A DNA stretch of 46,505 bases from an uncultured Lachnospiraceae bacterium (GCA_902762905.1 CACWQE010000017.1:1-46505), one strand, 5' to 3'. Counted from the first letter of the stretch, positions 8,039 to 16,758 are shown. The notes: generated by a model not told the origin, from the sequence alone. Program-made: numbers and translations.

Positions 8039-8728
8039 ATGAAACAGGGAAAGCAGCATACATGGCAAACAGCATTTATGAAGTCGATTCCGATTCTGTG
8101 CAGTTATCTATTCGTAGGAATGGCATATGGAATGACAATGGAGAATGCAGGATTTCATTGGTATTACTCGCTGTTGATCAGTATTACTGTATATACAGGG
8201 GCTTTCCAGTTTGTGTTGATCACGTTGTTAAGCAGTGGTGCGTCTATCCTTACAATTGCGCTTACTGCACTTTTGATGAATAGCAGGCAGAGCTTCTATG
8301 CACTTACCTTTTTAGATGAATTCAAGAGGATGGGAAAGAAGAAATTATATATGATCCACACAATGACCGATGAGACATATGCAGTGAATTGTTCTTTGGA
8401 TGAGAAAGAATCGGACCGGCATGGCGTGATGTTCGGGGTGGCAATCCTCAGTAAAAGTTACTGGGTGATCGCAGCGGTGATAGGTGGAATGCTAGGGCAG
8501 TTAATTCCATTCGATCTGACGGGGATTGATTTTTGTATGACAGCATTATTTGTGATCATATTTGTAGATCAGTGGGAACAGGCATCAAGTCATGTGCTGG
8601 CCATTGTAGGTGTGATAACGTCGGTGGTGTGTCTGCTTATCGTGGGGGCACAGTATTTTCTGCTGCCATCGTTAATTTTAGCGTCCGGAATCCTGATCAT
8701 CTGGAATCGCAGACAGGAGGCAGCATAG
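8039..8728 (+). CDS. azlC: AzlC family branched-chain amino-acid exporter, large subunit
   Basis: This 229-residue protein is the large membrane subunit of the AzlCD system, which exports branched-chain amino acids and their analogues. It has several hydrophobic segments and family features such as SIPILCSYLFVGMAYG near the N-terminus, TGAFQFVLITLL, and LMNSRQSFYALTFLDEF, where AzlC proteins have a conserved xNxRxxxY stretch. The AzlD partner starts 2 bases after the stop, so the two are probably translationally coupled. No amino-acid regulator gene or T-box is visible in the 134-base upstream gap. Confidence 0.9.
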   Translation: MKQGKQHTWQTAFMKSIPILCSYLFVGMAYGMTMENAGFHWYYSLLISITVYTGAFQFVLITLLSSGASILTIALTALLMNSRQSFYALTFLDEFKRMGKKKLYMIHTMTDETYAVNCSLDEKESDRHGVMFGVAILSKSYWVIAAVIGGMLGQLIPFDLTGIDFCMTALFVIIFVDQWEQASSHVLAIVGVITSVVCLLIVGAQYFLLPSLILASGILIIWNRRQEAA

Positions 8729-8729
8729 A

Positions 8730-9053
8730 ATGAGGACAGAATATATACTTGTTGCAGTGGCTGTATCAGCAGTGATTACCTTTGGCCTGCGGGCGTTTCC
8801 GTTTGCCCTGTTTGGTGGCTCAAGAAAGATGCCTGAGACGATCGTGAAGCTTGGAAAAGTATTGCCGGCAACGATCATGGCAGTGCTGATCGTGTATTGT
8901 GTCAAAGATTCGTTAGATAATGTGATTGGGACTGGTATTCCGAAATTGATTGCGGTACTTACGGTTGCAGGCAGTTACAAATGGAAACATAATACATTTG
9001 TGAGTATTGCAGTGGGAACATTGATGTATATGGTATTGTTACGGATCTTTTAG
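8730..9053 (+). CDS. azlD: AzlD family branched-chain amino-acid exporter, small subunit
   Basis: This 107-residue membrane protein has about four hydrophobic stretches, and VITFGLRAFPFALFGG near the N-terminus is typical of AzlD. It forms the exporter together with AzlC, encoded immediately upstream. The ribosome binding site, CAGGAGGCAGC, lies inside the end of azlC. Length is normal for the family. Confidence 0.9.
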   Translation: MRTEYILVAVAVSAVITFGLRAFPFALFGGSRKMPETIVKLGKVLPATIMAVLIVYCVKDSLDNVIGTGIPKLIAVLTVAGSYKWKHNTFVSIAVGTLMYMVLLRIF

Positions 9054-9084
9054 TAGATTTCTGGTATATAGGCAGGGGGAGAGA

Positions 9085-9477
9085 ATGAATATCTTACAAT
9101 TTGAAGATAATACGGAAAAATATATGGCAATCCGTAGTGCACTAGAGCATATAGGAACTTTTGATATTACGTGGGCACAGAGTGTGGAAGAAGGAATGCG
9201 GTATTTGGATGATTCCGATGCAAACTTTGATGTAATCTTAACGGATATGCAGTTCCCAATCCATGAAACCGGAAGACCGGACTGGAGTGCCGGAGAGATG
9301 GTGATTCGGGAAGTGCAAAGAAGAATGTTGCAGATACCGGTTATTACAATTTCGTCTGCATGGATGCGTATTGAAGAGGCATATGCGTGCATCTGGTATA
9401 TGGAAAGCCGGAACTGGGAAGAGGAATTGAAACAGGCATTGCAGAAGATTGCAAAAGAAACCTATCAATATCTGTAA
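9085..9477 (+). CDS. Stand-alone response-regulator receiver-like protein
   Basis: At 130 residues this is a single CheY-like receiver fold with no output domain. The first strand and acidic pair are ILQFEDN (Glu7, Asp8), the predicted phospho-acceptor is Asp54 in VILTDMQFP, and VITISSAW gives the Ser/Thr switch position. The conserved Lys of the fifth strand is not apparent, where IWYMESRNW appears instead, so normal phosphorylation is uncertain. No histidine kinase is nearby. GGGGGAGAG precedes the start. It ends 10 bases before the glycosylase gene, so the two are probably co-transcribed. Confidence 0.72.
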   Translation: MNILQFEDNTEKYMAIRSALEHIGTFDITWAQSVEEGMRYLDDSDANFDVILTDMQFPIHETGRPDWSAGEMVIREVQRRMLQIPVITISSAWMRIEEAYACIWYMESRNWEEELKQALQKIAKETYQYL

Positions 9478-9487
9478 GGAGAAAAAT

Positions 9488-9979
9488 ATGTTACAACATG
9501 TAGAACATGGATTTGGTCCGGTATATGATAAAGAATCCCGTATATTAATATTAGGGAGTTTCCCGTCAGTGAAATCAAGAGAACAGGCTTTTTACTATGG
9601 ACATCCGCAGAATCGGTTTTGGAAAGTTTTAGCTGTATTGACGGATACAGAAGTTCCACAGACGGTAGAAGAGAAAAAAGTATGGCTGCGTGCTCATTAT
9701 ATTGCGGTGTACGATGTAATAGAAAGCTGTGATATTGAGGGATCAAGTGACAGCAGTATTCGAAATGTGGTTCCGGCGGATATTGAAAGGATTCTGGAGG
9801 AATCGAAAGTGCAGCATATTTTTACGAATGGTAAGACAGCAGGAAAGTTATACCGCAGATACCAGGAAAAAAGCTGTGATCTGCCAATGACGGAACTTCC
9901 GTCAACTAGTCCGGCGAATGCGGCATATACATTAGATAAGCTGATTGCAGCATGGCAGACTATCAAGGATTATTTATAA
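9488..9979 (+). CDS. DNA-deoxyinosine (hypoxanthine) glycosylase, UDG superfamily
   Basis: This 163-residue enzyme belongs to the uracil-DNA glycosylase superfamily branch that removes hypoxanthine (deaminated adenine) from DNA in base-excision repair. The diagnostic segments are ILGSFPSVKSREQAFYYG, then HPQNRFWKVL, and a C-terminal LPSTSPANA corresponding to the second active-site motif. I chose ATG at 9488, which follows AAGGAG overlapping the stop of the preceding gene. A longer frame from 9449 overlaps that gene and has no support. A strong terminator follows. Confidence 0.88.
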   Translation: MLQHVEHGFGPVYDKESRILILGSFPSVKSREQAFYYGHPQNRFWKVLAVLTDTEVPQTVEEKKVWLRAHYIAVYDVIESCDIEGSSDSSIRNVVPADIERILEESKVQHIFTNGKTAGKLYRRYQEKSCDLPMTELPSTSPANAAYTLDKLIAAWQTIKDYL

Positions 9980-10010
9980 TTAAACATATAAGCGATGTAT
10001 CGTAGACGGA

Positions 10011-10051
10011 AAATCCAGAATAGAACGTAAGATTCTGTTCTGGATTTTTTT
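10011..10051 (+). terminator. Intrinsic terminator after the glycosylase gene
   Basis: AAATCCAGAA (10011-10020) pairs with TTCTGGATTT (10038-10047), with further pairing of AGAA and TTCT inside the loop, followed by a run of seven T residues (10045-10051). Confidence 0.85.
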
Positions 10052-10062
10052 GCGAAAATATA

Positions 10063-10100
10063 TTGACAATTTAATACAAAGTGATATCATAGTGATATCA
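10063..10100 (+). promoter_or_regulatory. Promoter with twin TGATATCA operators (SPFH/RHH unit)
   Basis: TTGACA (10063-10068) and TATCAT (10085-10090) are 16 bases apart. Two identical 8-bp palindromes TGATATCA lie at 10082-10089 and 10093-10100, exactly 11 bp apart; the first overlaps the -10 box. Tandem palindromes one helical turn apart are the usual binding arrangement for ribbon-helix-helix repressors, and such a protein is encoded second in this operon. Autoregulation is inferred. Confidence 0.75.
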
Positions 10101-10150
10101 AATAGAAAATGATCTACTTGATAGCAGAGAAGATGAAGGAGGTCTTTGAG

Positions 10151-11179
10151 ATGGAAGAGAAGATTTATACAGGAAAGAAGAATGGTATGGCAGCGTTGTT
10201 GGTGAGCCTGATACTGTATGCGGTTGCGATTGCGGGAATTATTATTACGGCAATCAGTTATGACAGAATACATATTGCACCAGTGTTAGTGCTGATGGTG
10301 TTATGCATTGTATATGCAGCAATTGGCTGGATTCCTTTCCTTGGACTTAAGGTGTTGAAACCACAGGAAGCTTTGGTGCTTACTCTGTTTGGCGATTATG
10401 TGGGTACAATCCGGGAGGCAGGATTTTATTTTGTGAATCCGTTCTGTACCGCAGTGAATCCGGCAGCGGGAACGAAATTAGCCCAGAGTGGGGATACCCT
10501 CACGAATAATGGAGCATCCGTTAGTATCTCAGCTGATGGAGCATCGGTATCGGTAGAAGGAATTGGTAAGAAGATCTCATTGAAAGCCATGACTTTGAAT
10601 AACGGCAGACAGAAGATTAATGACTGTCTTGGTAATCCGATTGAGATTGGAATTGCGGTTATATGGAAAGTAACGGATACAGCAAAAGCAGTCTTTAATG
10701 TAGATAATTATAAGGAATATCTGTCTTTGCAGTGCGACAGTGCTCTTCGTAATATTGTCCGCATTTATCCATATGATGTGGCAGCGAATGTAGATACAAC
10801 AGGAGACGGACAGGCAGATGAAGGAAGTCTTCGCGGTTCGGCAGAGATTGTGGCAGGTAGAATCCGGGATGAGATTCAGAGCAAAGTAAATGATGCAGGT
10901 CTTGAGATTATCGAGGCACGTATTACCTATCTTGCATATGCACCGGAGATCGCTTCTGTTATGTTACAGAGACAGCAGGCATCTGCAATCATTGATGCAA
11001 GAAAGATGATCGTAGATGGTGCAGTCGGTATGGTGGAGATGGCTTTAGAACAGTTAAGTGAGAAACAGGTAGTAGAGTTAGATGAAGAACGTAAGGCTGC
11101 TATGGTATCAAATCTGTTAGTAGTTTTGTGCGGCAACCATGATGCACAGCCGATCGTGAATTCGGGAAGTCTCTATTAA
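10151..11179 (+). CDS. SPFH/Band-7 domain membrane protein
   Basis: This 342-residue protein has two N-terminal transmembrane helices (about 12-36 and 41-65), then an SPFH (stomatin/prohibitin/flotillin/HflK) domain starting at [20 protein letters not shown] glycine/serine-rich insertion (about 113-148) interrupts the domain. The C-terminal part is helical with [18 protein letters not shown], as in SPFH oligomerisation helices. Family members scaffold membrane microdomains; a specific role here is unknown. ATG 10151 follows AAGGAGG, and an upstream in-frame ATG at 10109 lacks one. Its stop overlaps the Arc-like gene start by one base (TAATG), so translation should be coupled. Confidence 0.85.
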   Translation: MEEKIYTGKKNGMAALLVSLILYAVAIAGIIITAISYDRIHIAPVLVLMVLCIVYAAIGWIPFLGLKVLKPQEALVLTLFGDYVGTIREAGFYFVNPFCTAVNPAAGTKLAQSGDTLTNNGASVSISADGASVSVEGIGKKISLKAMTLNNGRQKINDCLGNPIEIGIAVIWKVTDTAKAVFNVDNYKEYLSLQCDSALRNIVRIYPYDVAANVDTTGDGQADEGSLRGSAEIVAGRIRDEIQSKVNDAGLEIIEARITYLAYAPEIASVMLQRQQASAIIDARKMIVDGAVGMVEMALEQLSEKQVVELDEERKAAMVSNLLVVLCGNHDAQPIVNSGSLY

Positions 11180-11376
11180 TGGCAGCAAAAAAGCAGATTC
11201 CACTTCGATTGTCGGAGAAGTTATATGCCGATATTGCCGCATGGGCAGAAGATGACTTCCGCTCTGTGAACGGGCAGATCGAATATCTGCTGACGGAGTG
11301 CGTGCGACAGCGGAAGAAGGATGGAAAATATGTATCGGAAGAGATAGATGTTCCGCCAGAATTCGATATTTCATAA
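11179..11376 (+). CDS. Arc-like ribbon-helix-helix DNA-binding protein
   Basis: This is a small 65-residue protein. [20 protein letters not shown] matches the strand plus first helix of Arc/MetJ-type RHH repressors, and [16 protein letters not shown] gives the second helix with the conserved S-x-N-x-x-I-x-x-L pattern. It overlaps the end of the SPFH gene by one base. Two TGATATCA palindromes at the operon promoter are good candidate targets, giving a simple self-regulated unit. It could also be the antitoxin-like half of an unrecognised pair, but the 342-residue membrane partner is unlike any usual toxin. Confidence 0.85.
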   Translation: MAAKKQIPLRLSEKLYADIAAWAEDDFRSVNGQIEYLLTECVRQRKKDGKYVSEEIDVPPEFDIS

Positions 11377-11380
11377 AAAT

Positions 11381-11426
11381 GCAGCCTATATGCAGAGAGA
11401 ATCTGTGTATAGGCTCGGGCTGTTTT
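11381..11426 (+). terminator. Probable terminator after the Arc-like gene
   Basis: AGCCTATA (11383-11390) pairs with TATAGGCT (11408-11415), with inner CAGA/TCTG pairing. An alternative stem CAGCC (11382-11386) with GGCTG (11418-11422) is followed directly by TTTT. The T-run is short. Confidence 0.55.
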
Positions 11427-11469
11427 AATCAAAAATGTACAATGTTATGTAAACTAGGAGGATAAAGAT

Positions 11470-11955
11470 ATGGCGAAACCTTATATTACAAAGAAACATT
11501 GCGTGATAGAAATCTTATCGTATGTGTGTCTTGTCGCATCCATCATTATTGCAATTGTGGGAATGGTAATATTGCCAGATGAGATTGCTACACATTTTGA
11601 TGGTGCAGGCAATATAGATGGATATGGATCGCCCGGAACGTTGTTGTTGCTGCCTCTCATTATGTTCTTTTCGAATGGTAGCATGAGCCTGATCTTACAT
11701 CTGATGTCACCGGAAGCGTGGAATACACCTTGCAAGATAGAGCCGGGACGGGAGATTTTTGTATATCGTGATGTATCTTCTATGATTACCTGGATGGAAT
11801 TGGAATTTGGAATATTTACATTAGCGATGACAATTACATCGTGGCAACAGAACGGAAAATTGCTTATGATAGAGACGATTGTGTTTATGATCTTGTTGAC
11901 CATTGTTGTTGTATATGGGATTGTTGCGTGTATTATACATAGCAGGAAGAGATAG
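11470..11955 (+). CDS. DUF1648 domain membrane protein
   Basis: This 161-residue protein has about four hydrophobic segments (near 15-33, 54-73, 98-120 and 133-155). The loop after the first helix, LPDEIATHFDGAGNIDGYGS, matches the DUF1648 pattern (LP-x-I-x-x-H-F-x-x-x-G-x-x-D-x-Y-G) found in SdpI-like membrane proteins. SdpI relatives give immunity to toxic peptides, but many DUF1648 proteins have no known role, and nothing nearby supports immunity. AACTAGGAGG precedes the start. Confidence 0.72.
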   Translation: MAKPYITKKHCVIEILSYVCLVASIIIAIVGMVILPDEIATHFDGAGNIDGYGSPGTLLLLPLIMFFSNGSMSLILHLMSPEAWNTPCKIEPGREIFVYRDVSSMITWMELEFGIFTLAMTITSWQQNGKLLMIETIVFMILLTIVVVYGIVACIIHSRKR

Positions 11956-11998
11956 TGGATGTTATAGAAGCAGAGATTGGTGGAAAGAGGAAACGAAT

Positions 11999-12676
11999 AT
12001 GGAACGTAATGTAGATATGTCGGAAGTGTCAGATGGAAAATTATATGGAATGAATGATATGGTAAAGGCAGGGTGTAATGATTGTAGAGGCTGTTCCGCA
12101 TGCTGTCGCGGAATGGGGAATTCGATTGTGTTAGATCCGTATGATGTCTATCGTCTGACAACCGGATTGGACTGCAAATTTGAAGAACTGATAGGAAGCC
12201 GGTTGGATCTGAATGTTGTGGAAGGAATCATTTTGCCAAACTTAAAGATGTCAGGAGCAGGAGAAAGCTGTTCTTTCCTGAATGAAGAAGGAAGATGCAG
12301 TATTCATAGTATCCGTCCGGGAATCTGCCGGATCTTTCCGCTTGGCAGGATCTATGAGAATGACAGCTTTCAGTATTTTTTGCAGGTGAATGAATGTACC
12401 TGTACGAATCGAACCAAGGTGAAAGTAAAGAAATGGATCGATACCCCGGAGCTTGGGAAGAATGCATCTTTTATCAGTGAATGGCACTATTTTCTGAAAG
12501 ATCTGAGCAAACAGTTTCCGACCCTTTCGGAAGAGACGGTGAAACAGATTGATATGTACATTTTGAATGCGTTTTTTGTGACCCTTTATCAATCAAATCG
12601 TGATTTTTATGAGCAGTTTGCAGAGAGAATGATGGCGGCTAGGACTTGGATGAAACAGGTGTTACCGCCGCAATAA
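11999..12676 (+). CDS. YkgJ family cysteine-cluster protein
   Basis: This 225-residue soluble protein has an N-terminal cysteine cluster CNDCRGCSACCRGMG followed by IVLDPYDVYRL, then SCSFLNEEGRCSIHSIRPGICRIFPLG (Cys-rich, split over about 85-115), the hallmark of the YkgJ/UPF0153 family of predicted zinc- or iron-sulfur-chelating proteins. Function is unknown; some relatives act with methyltransferases or in flagellar methylation, and no such partner is adjacent. I chose ATG 11999, preceded by AAGAGG, because the upstream extension from 11903 overlaps the DUF1648 gene. Confidence 0.82.
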   Translation: MERNVDMSEVSDGKLYGMNDMVKAGCNDCRGCSACCRGMGNSIVLDPYDVYRLTTGLDCKFEELIGSRLDLNVVEGIILPNLKMSGAGESCSFLNEEGRCSIHSIRPGICRIFPLGRIYENDSFQYFLQVNECTCTNRTKVKVKKWIDTPELGKNASFISEWHYFLKDLSKQFPTLSEETVKQIDMYILNAFFVTLYQSNRDFYEQFAERMMAARTWMKQVLPPQ

Positions 12677-12780
12677 ACAATGGTTTTCTGAGAAGAGGGT
12701 CTTTACAAAGGGTGTATAATATAATTGCAAAATGGTTAAGATGATAACATGAGTTGTTGTGTAGAAAGGAAGCAGGAATT

Positions 12781-13770
12781 ATGAAGATTTTATTTTATGA
12801 TGCAACAAGTTATGACAAGGAATCGTTTGACAAAGAGCTTAAGAATTATCCAGATATAGAGATTACTTATCAGGAGATTGATATTTCGCCGAAGACGGTA
12901 TCACTTGCAAAAGGGTATGATGCAATCTGTGGTTTTGTGAATTCCGATCTGGGTGAGGAAGTGTTAACACGTTTACATGAGATTGGAATTTCTTTGATCT
13001 TGTTGCGATGTGCGGGATTTAATAATGTGGATCTGGATAAAGCGGATGAATATGGTATGACGGTATTACGTGTCCCGGGATACTCTCCGGAAGCGGTAGC
13101 GGAGCATGCTATGGCACTCGCCCTTTCTGTAAACCGGCATATTCATAAAAGTTATATCCGGGTAAGAGAGAATAACTTTAGTCTGGTCGGACTTACGGGC
13201 ATGAACTTTTACGAAAAGACCGCCGGAATTATTGGAACCGGTAAGATTGGTGCAGCAATGTGCAGAATCTGTCATGGATTTGGCATGAAAGTAATTGCTT
13301 ATGATATGTATCCAAATAAGAATCTTGACTTTGTGGAATATAAATCGTTAGAAGAAGTTTTGCAACAAAGCGATCTGATCTCATTGCACTGTCCACTGAC
13401 GGAGGAAAATCATCATTTGATCAACAAGGATACGATTGCAATGATGAAAGATAATGTTATCTTAGTGAATACATCAAGAGGTGCTCTTGTGAAGACGGAG
13501 GATCTGATTCAGGGGATCCGAAATAAGAAATTCTTTGGAGTAGGGTTAGACGTATATGAAGAAGAAGGACGTAATGTCTTTGAAAACCGGGAGGATGAAT
13601 TGCTGGAATCTTCCGTTACAGCAAGATTGTTGTCCTTCCCGAATGTGATTGTAACATCGCATCAGGGATTTCTGACACATGAGGCGTTAGCAGCAATCAG
13701 CCAGATTACACTTCAGAATGCACAGGATTTTGCACATGGTCATATCGCTGACGCCAATCGCGTGCAATAA
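12781..13770 (+). CDS. D-2-hydroxyacid dehydrogenase, D-lactate dehydrogenase-like
   Basis: This NAD-dependent enzyme interconverts a 2-ketoacid, most likely pyruvate, and the D-2-hydroxyacid, regenerating NAD+ in fermentation. The Rossmann motif is GIIGTGKIGAAM and the catalytic Arg is in NTSRGALV. The catalytic Glu lies in GLDVYEEEG and the catalytic His in TSHQGFLTHEAL. RVPGYSPEAVAEHAM matches the LdhA substrate-domain signature. Length is 329 residues, normal. ATG 12781 follows GAAAGGAAGC; the in-frame ATG at 12754 adds nine residues unlike the family. TATAAT-like sequence occurs at 12715-12725 but with no good -35. Confidence 0.88.
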   Translation: MKILFYDATSYDKESFDKELKNYPDIEITYQEIDISPKTVSLAKGYDAICGFVNSDLGEEVLTRLHEIGISLILLRCAGFNNVDLDKADEYGMTVLRVPGYSPEAVAEHAMALALSVNRHIHKSYIRVRENNFSLVGLTGMNFYEKTAGIIGTGKIGAAMCRICHGFGMKVIAYDMYPNKNLDFVEYKSLEEVLQQSDLISLHCPLTEENHHLINKDTIAMMKDNVILVNTSRGALVKTEDLIQGIRNKKFFGVGLDVYEEEGRNVFENREDELLESSVTARLLSFPNVIVTSHQGFLTHEALAAISQITLQNAQDFAHGHIADANRVQ

Positions 13771-13778
13771 GACCATGT
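13734..13778. repeat. 8-bp inverted repeat at the convergent gene ends
   Basis: ACATGGTC (13734-13741) and GACCATGT (13771-13778) flank the stop of the dehydrogenase gene. No T-run follows on either strand, so a terminator role is doubtful. It may be chance or a stabilising hairpin between convergent transcripts. Confidence 0.3.
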
Positions 13779-13794
13779 GTCAATGTTGTATATT

Positions 13795-15375
13795 CTAGAG
13801 TAGTGGAGCATACAGACGCAGGATGCTTAACCACAAACGGTATGGTTTGTTCATCTGTAGGCAGTGCTCATATGTGATCTCTTCGGATACTTCAATGCAG
13901 TCTAAGATGTCGTCTTTGACTGCATTGATTTCTTTGCAATGATAAAGAAATGTGGCACATTCAAAATGCAGATAAAGACTTCGATAATCCAAATTGATGG
14001 AACCGACTACACAGTAGTTGTCGTCGGCTACCATCATCTTAGAATGTATGAAGCCGGGCGTGTATTCGTAGATCTTCACACCGGCCTTCGTAAGTGGTTC
14101 GTAGAAGGAACGGGTGATCATGAAAACAGTTTTCTTATCCGGTACATGCGGAGTTATAATGCGGACGTCGACACCACTTTGCGCAGCTAATGTCAGGGCC
14201 GTGATCATTTCGTTATCCACAATCAGATATGGCGTAGTGATGTAGATGTAATTGGTCGCCCGGTGGATCATGTTAAGGTACACATTTTCTGCCACAACTT
14301 CTGAAAAGAGCGGATTGTCGGCATATGGCTGTACAAAGCCATCGGAACAATTCCGGCAGTCGGCAGGGAATTCGGAAACCGGGGTGTGATAAGCTTCATA
14401 GTCAACTGGGGCATTAGATACATGCTGCCACAATTGCAGAAACATAACAGTAAAGTTCCAGGTCGCTTCTCCTTTGAGCATAACACCGGAATCTTTCCAG
14501 TAACCGGCTAGTTTCTGGCGTTTGTTAATGTATTCGTCGGCAAGGTTGATGCCTCCGGTAAATGCTGTATGACCGTCAATTACAGTAATTTTTCTGTGAT
14601 CACGGTTGTTAAGCCGCAAGGACAACGTAGGATTAAATGGATTAAAGCAATAACATTCTAATCCGTATTGCCGCATTTCTTCATAGTACATAGGGGGGAG
14701 TGTACGTACACTTCCCATATCATCATATATAATCTTGACTTCAACGCCTTCACGTGCTTTCCGAATCAGAATATCCAATACACTATTCCAGAAAATACCA
14801 TCATGAATAATAAAGTATTCCATGAAGATGAAATGTTTTGCCTTCTCTAATTCATCTAATAATGTAATAAACATTTCTTCTCCAGAGGCAAAATACTGAA
14901 CGTTGGTATTCTGATATACCGGATATTTGGCAAGGTTATAGATATAGCGGGCCTGCGGCAATGCGTGTTTGCTGTGTTCCCCAATCTGGTCTAGAATGGA
15001 CATGTCCTGTGACAGATGTGTCTTTGATTCTGCTACTGCATCCCGTATGCTTTTCCGGAAAGCACGTCGTGTGCTGTTGACGGATAATAATAAGTAGAAG
15101 AATCCGCCGAAAACGGGGATGATCAGAATGGTGATTCCCCAGGCTAATTTGTAGGCAGGATTGATCGGGCGGTTGATGATATATAACACAACGATAATAC
15201 TGATCGCAGTCATGACAAACTGTATGCTGAAATAATGTTCCCGTAATTGTAAGTAGGCATAGATTAGAAAGGCCGCCTGTAAAAGACAAAGAACTCCAAC
15301 CCATACCAGTTTATCAATAAACATTGTATAGTCGCCGCGTTTTCGTTCGTTATCAATTACGTTCTGTTTGCTCAT
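13795..15375 (-). CDS. cls: Cardiolipin synthase (phospholipase D family)
   Basis: The enzyme joins two phosphatidylglycerol molecules into cardiolipin and glycerol at the membrane. Two N-terminal transmembrane helices are followed by a phospholipase-nuclease-type N-terminal segment and two catalytic HKD motifs, HRKITVIDGHTAFTGGIN (about residue 258) and HSKMMVADDNYCVVGSIN (about residue 444). Length is 526 residues, slightly above the usual 480-510. CAGGAGAC precedes the start on the minus strand. The methyltransferase gene lies 21 bases upstream in the same direction, so the three leftward genes probably form one operon. Confidence 0.93.
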   Translation of the reverse strand: MSKQNVIDNERKRGDYTMFIDKLVWVGVLCLLQAAFLIYAYLQLREHYFSIQFVMTAISIIVVLYIINRPINPAYKLAWGITILIIPVFGGFFYLLLSVNSTRRAFRKSIRDAVAESKTHLSQDMSILDQIGEHSKHALPQARYIYNLAKYPVYQNTNVQYFASGEEMFITLLDELEKAKHFIFMEYFIIHDGIFWNSVLDILIRKAREGVEVKIIYDDMGSVRTLPPMYYEEMRQYGLECYCFNPFNPTLSLRLNNRDHRKITVIDGHTAFTGGINLADEYINKRQKLAGYWKDSGVMLKGEATWNFTVMFLQLWQHVSNAPVDYEAYHTPVSEFPADCRNCSDGFVQPYADNPLFSEVVAENVYLNMIHRATNYIYITTPYLIVDNEMITALTLAAQSGVDVRIITPHVPDKKTVFMITRSFYEPLTKAGVKIYEYTPGFIHSKMMVADDNYCVVGSINLDYRSLYLHFECATFLYHCKEINAVKDDILDCIEVSEEITYEHCLQMNKPYRLWLSILRLYAPLL

Positions 15376-15396
15376 AAAAGTCTCCTGTATGTTTGA

Positions 15397-16263
15397 TTAT
15401 TCATTCTTCTGCCATCTTCCGGCAGCACCGCATGGAAGAATTAGTCCGTTGGAAGAGACGGGAAGTCCGATCTCATCGGATACCACTTTGCCTCCATGTT
15501 TTGCAACTACTTCGGTTGAGATCAGATAGGTCAGAACCGCTGGTGCTAATCCGGTTGTATAAGAGTTTACTAAGAAAAATAGTGGGTCATCACTTAGTAA
15601 TTGTTCGCATAGGGCGATAAATGGATGAATCTTTTCTTCTATTTTCCAGATCTCACCTTTGGGACCACGTCCGTAGGAAGGTGGATCCATAATGATTGCA
15701 TCGTAGTGATTGCCACGGCGGATCTCACGCTCCACAAATTTGACACAGTCGTCTACGATCCAGCGGATCGGTGCATCTGCAAGACCGGAGGCCTGTGCAT
15801 TTTCCTTTGCCCAGGTTACCATTCCTTTTGAAGCGTCTACATGAGTGACACTTGCACCTGCCTTTGCTGCAGCACAAGTAGCACCTCCGGTATAAGCAAA
15901 GAGGTTAAGTACTTTGATCGGTCGGTTGGCTTTTTGGATGAGATCAGAAAACCAATCCCAATTTGCTGCCTGTTCCGGGAATAATCCGGTATGTTTGAAA
16001 CTGAACGGTTTTAAATGAAAGGTCAGATCTTTGTAATGAATGGACCATTGTTCTGGCAGGTCGAAAAACTCCCATTCGCCACCGCCTTTCTTACTTCTGT
16101 GATAATGTGCGTTCAAACGTTTCCAGGCAGGATTTTTCTTTGGTGTATCCCATAACACCTGAGGATCCGGGCGCAATAAGATATATTTGCCCCAACGTTC
16201 TAATTTTTCTCCTTTTGATGTATCGATTACTTCATAATCTTTCCAATGGTCAGCTACCCACAT
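15397..16263 (-). CDS. Class I SAM-dependent methyltransferase, RlmI/RlmK-like
   Basis: This 288-residue protein has a SAM-binding Rossmann fold. Motif I is VLNLFAYTGGATCAAAKAGA, followed by THVDAS. The catalytic-loop motif DPPSYGRGPKGE is typical of the RlmI/RlmK type of rRNA cytosine or guanine methyltransferases. It lacks the N-terminal PUA domain of E. coli RlmI and has a shorter beta-rich N-terminus, so the exact target, probably a rRNA base, is not certain. It lies between the thioesterase and cls genes on the minus strand. The start follows AAGGAGAAC. Confidence 0.85.
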   Translation of the reverse strand: MWVADHWKDYEVIDTSKGEKLERWGKYILLRPDPQVLWDTPKKNPAWKRLNAHYHRSKKGGGEWEFFDLPEQWSIHYKDLTFHLKPFSFKHTGLFPEQAANWDWFSDLIQKANRPIKVLNLFAYTGGATCAAAKAGASVTHVDASKGMVTWAKENAQASGLADAPIRWIVDDCVKFVEREIRRGNHYDAIIMDPPSYGRGPKGEIWKIEEKIHPFIALCEQLLSDDPLFFLVNSYTTGLAPAVLTYLISTEVVAKHGGKVVSDEIGLPVSSNGLILPCGAAGRWQKNE

Positions 16264-16281
16264 AATTGTTCTCCTTTGTCT

Positions 16282-16758
16282 TTAAAATCCTTCTTGGCGG
16301 CGTTCTGTCCGAAGTTGTTTGCGACGTTCACCGGCCAGCCATTCAGCCCGTTCACTTTCGTTCTGTATCGTAAGCCGTGGCACTTTGCGAGGAGAACCAT
16401 CTTCCTGAATGGCGACTTCTGTTAAATATGCCCGGTTGATCGGACGGCGAATACCTTCGAAATCTTCAATATAAGTGTCCACCCGTACTTCCATGGAAGT
16501 GTTGCCAACATAAGTGATACGGCCGATCAGGACGATCAGATCGTGTTGTCTGGCACCACGAATGAAACGCAGATTGTCTACAGAGGCGGTTACAACCTCT
16601 CCTTTGGAATGACGGATGGCTACAAGACCAGCGACTTCGTCGATCCATGCCATGAGTTGTCCGCCAAATAACCGGGATGCCCCGTTTAGATGTTCCGGGC
16701 GAACCTGATAGACTTGTTCTACCATGGAATCCGCCACTGTTCTTGCTGATTGATTCAT
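16282..16758 (-). CDS. Acyl-CoA thioesterase, hotdog fold (YciA/BFIT-like)
   Basis: The enzyme hydrolyses acyl-CoA to free acid and CoA. At 158 residues it is a single hotdog domain. The conserved helix segment ASRLFGGQLMAWIDEVAGL includes the substrate-site Asp of the YciA/cytosolic acyl-CoA hydrolase group. VDTYIEDFEGIRRPINRAYL fits the later strands. The C-terminal tail is rich in Arg/Glu. It is first in the leftward block; a possible promoter on the minus strand uses TTACAG (complement of 16804-16809) and an AT-rich -10 near 16779-16785. Physiological substrate is unknown. Confidence 0.86.
   Translation of the reverse strand: MNQSARTVADSMVEQVYQVRPEHLNGASRLFGGQLMAWIDEVAGLVAIRHSKGEVVTASVDNLRFIRGARQHDLIVLIGRITYVGNTSMEVRVDTYIEDFEGIRRPINRAYLTEVAIQEDGSPRKVPRLTIQNESERAEWLAGERRKQLRTERRQEGF

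Noticed and set aside
11481..12161. 226-codon open frame on the minus strand
   Set aside because: It is antisense to the DUF1648 and YkgJ genes, has no ribosome binding site, and its translation is low-complexity and family-free.
13734..13778. Bidirectional terminator between the dehydrogenase and cls
   Set aside because: The inverted repeat is real, but neither strand has a T-run after the stem, so it is listed only as a repeat.
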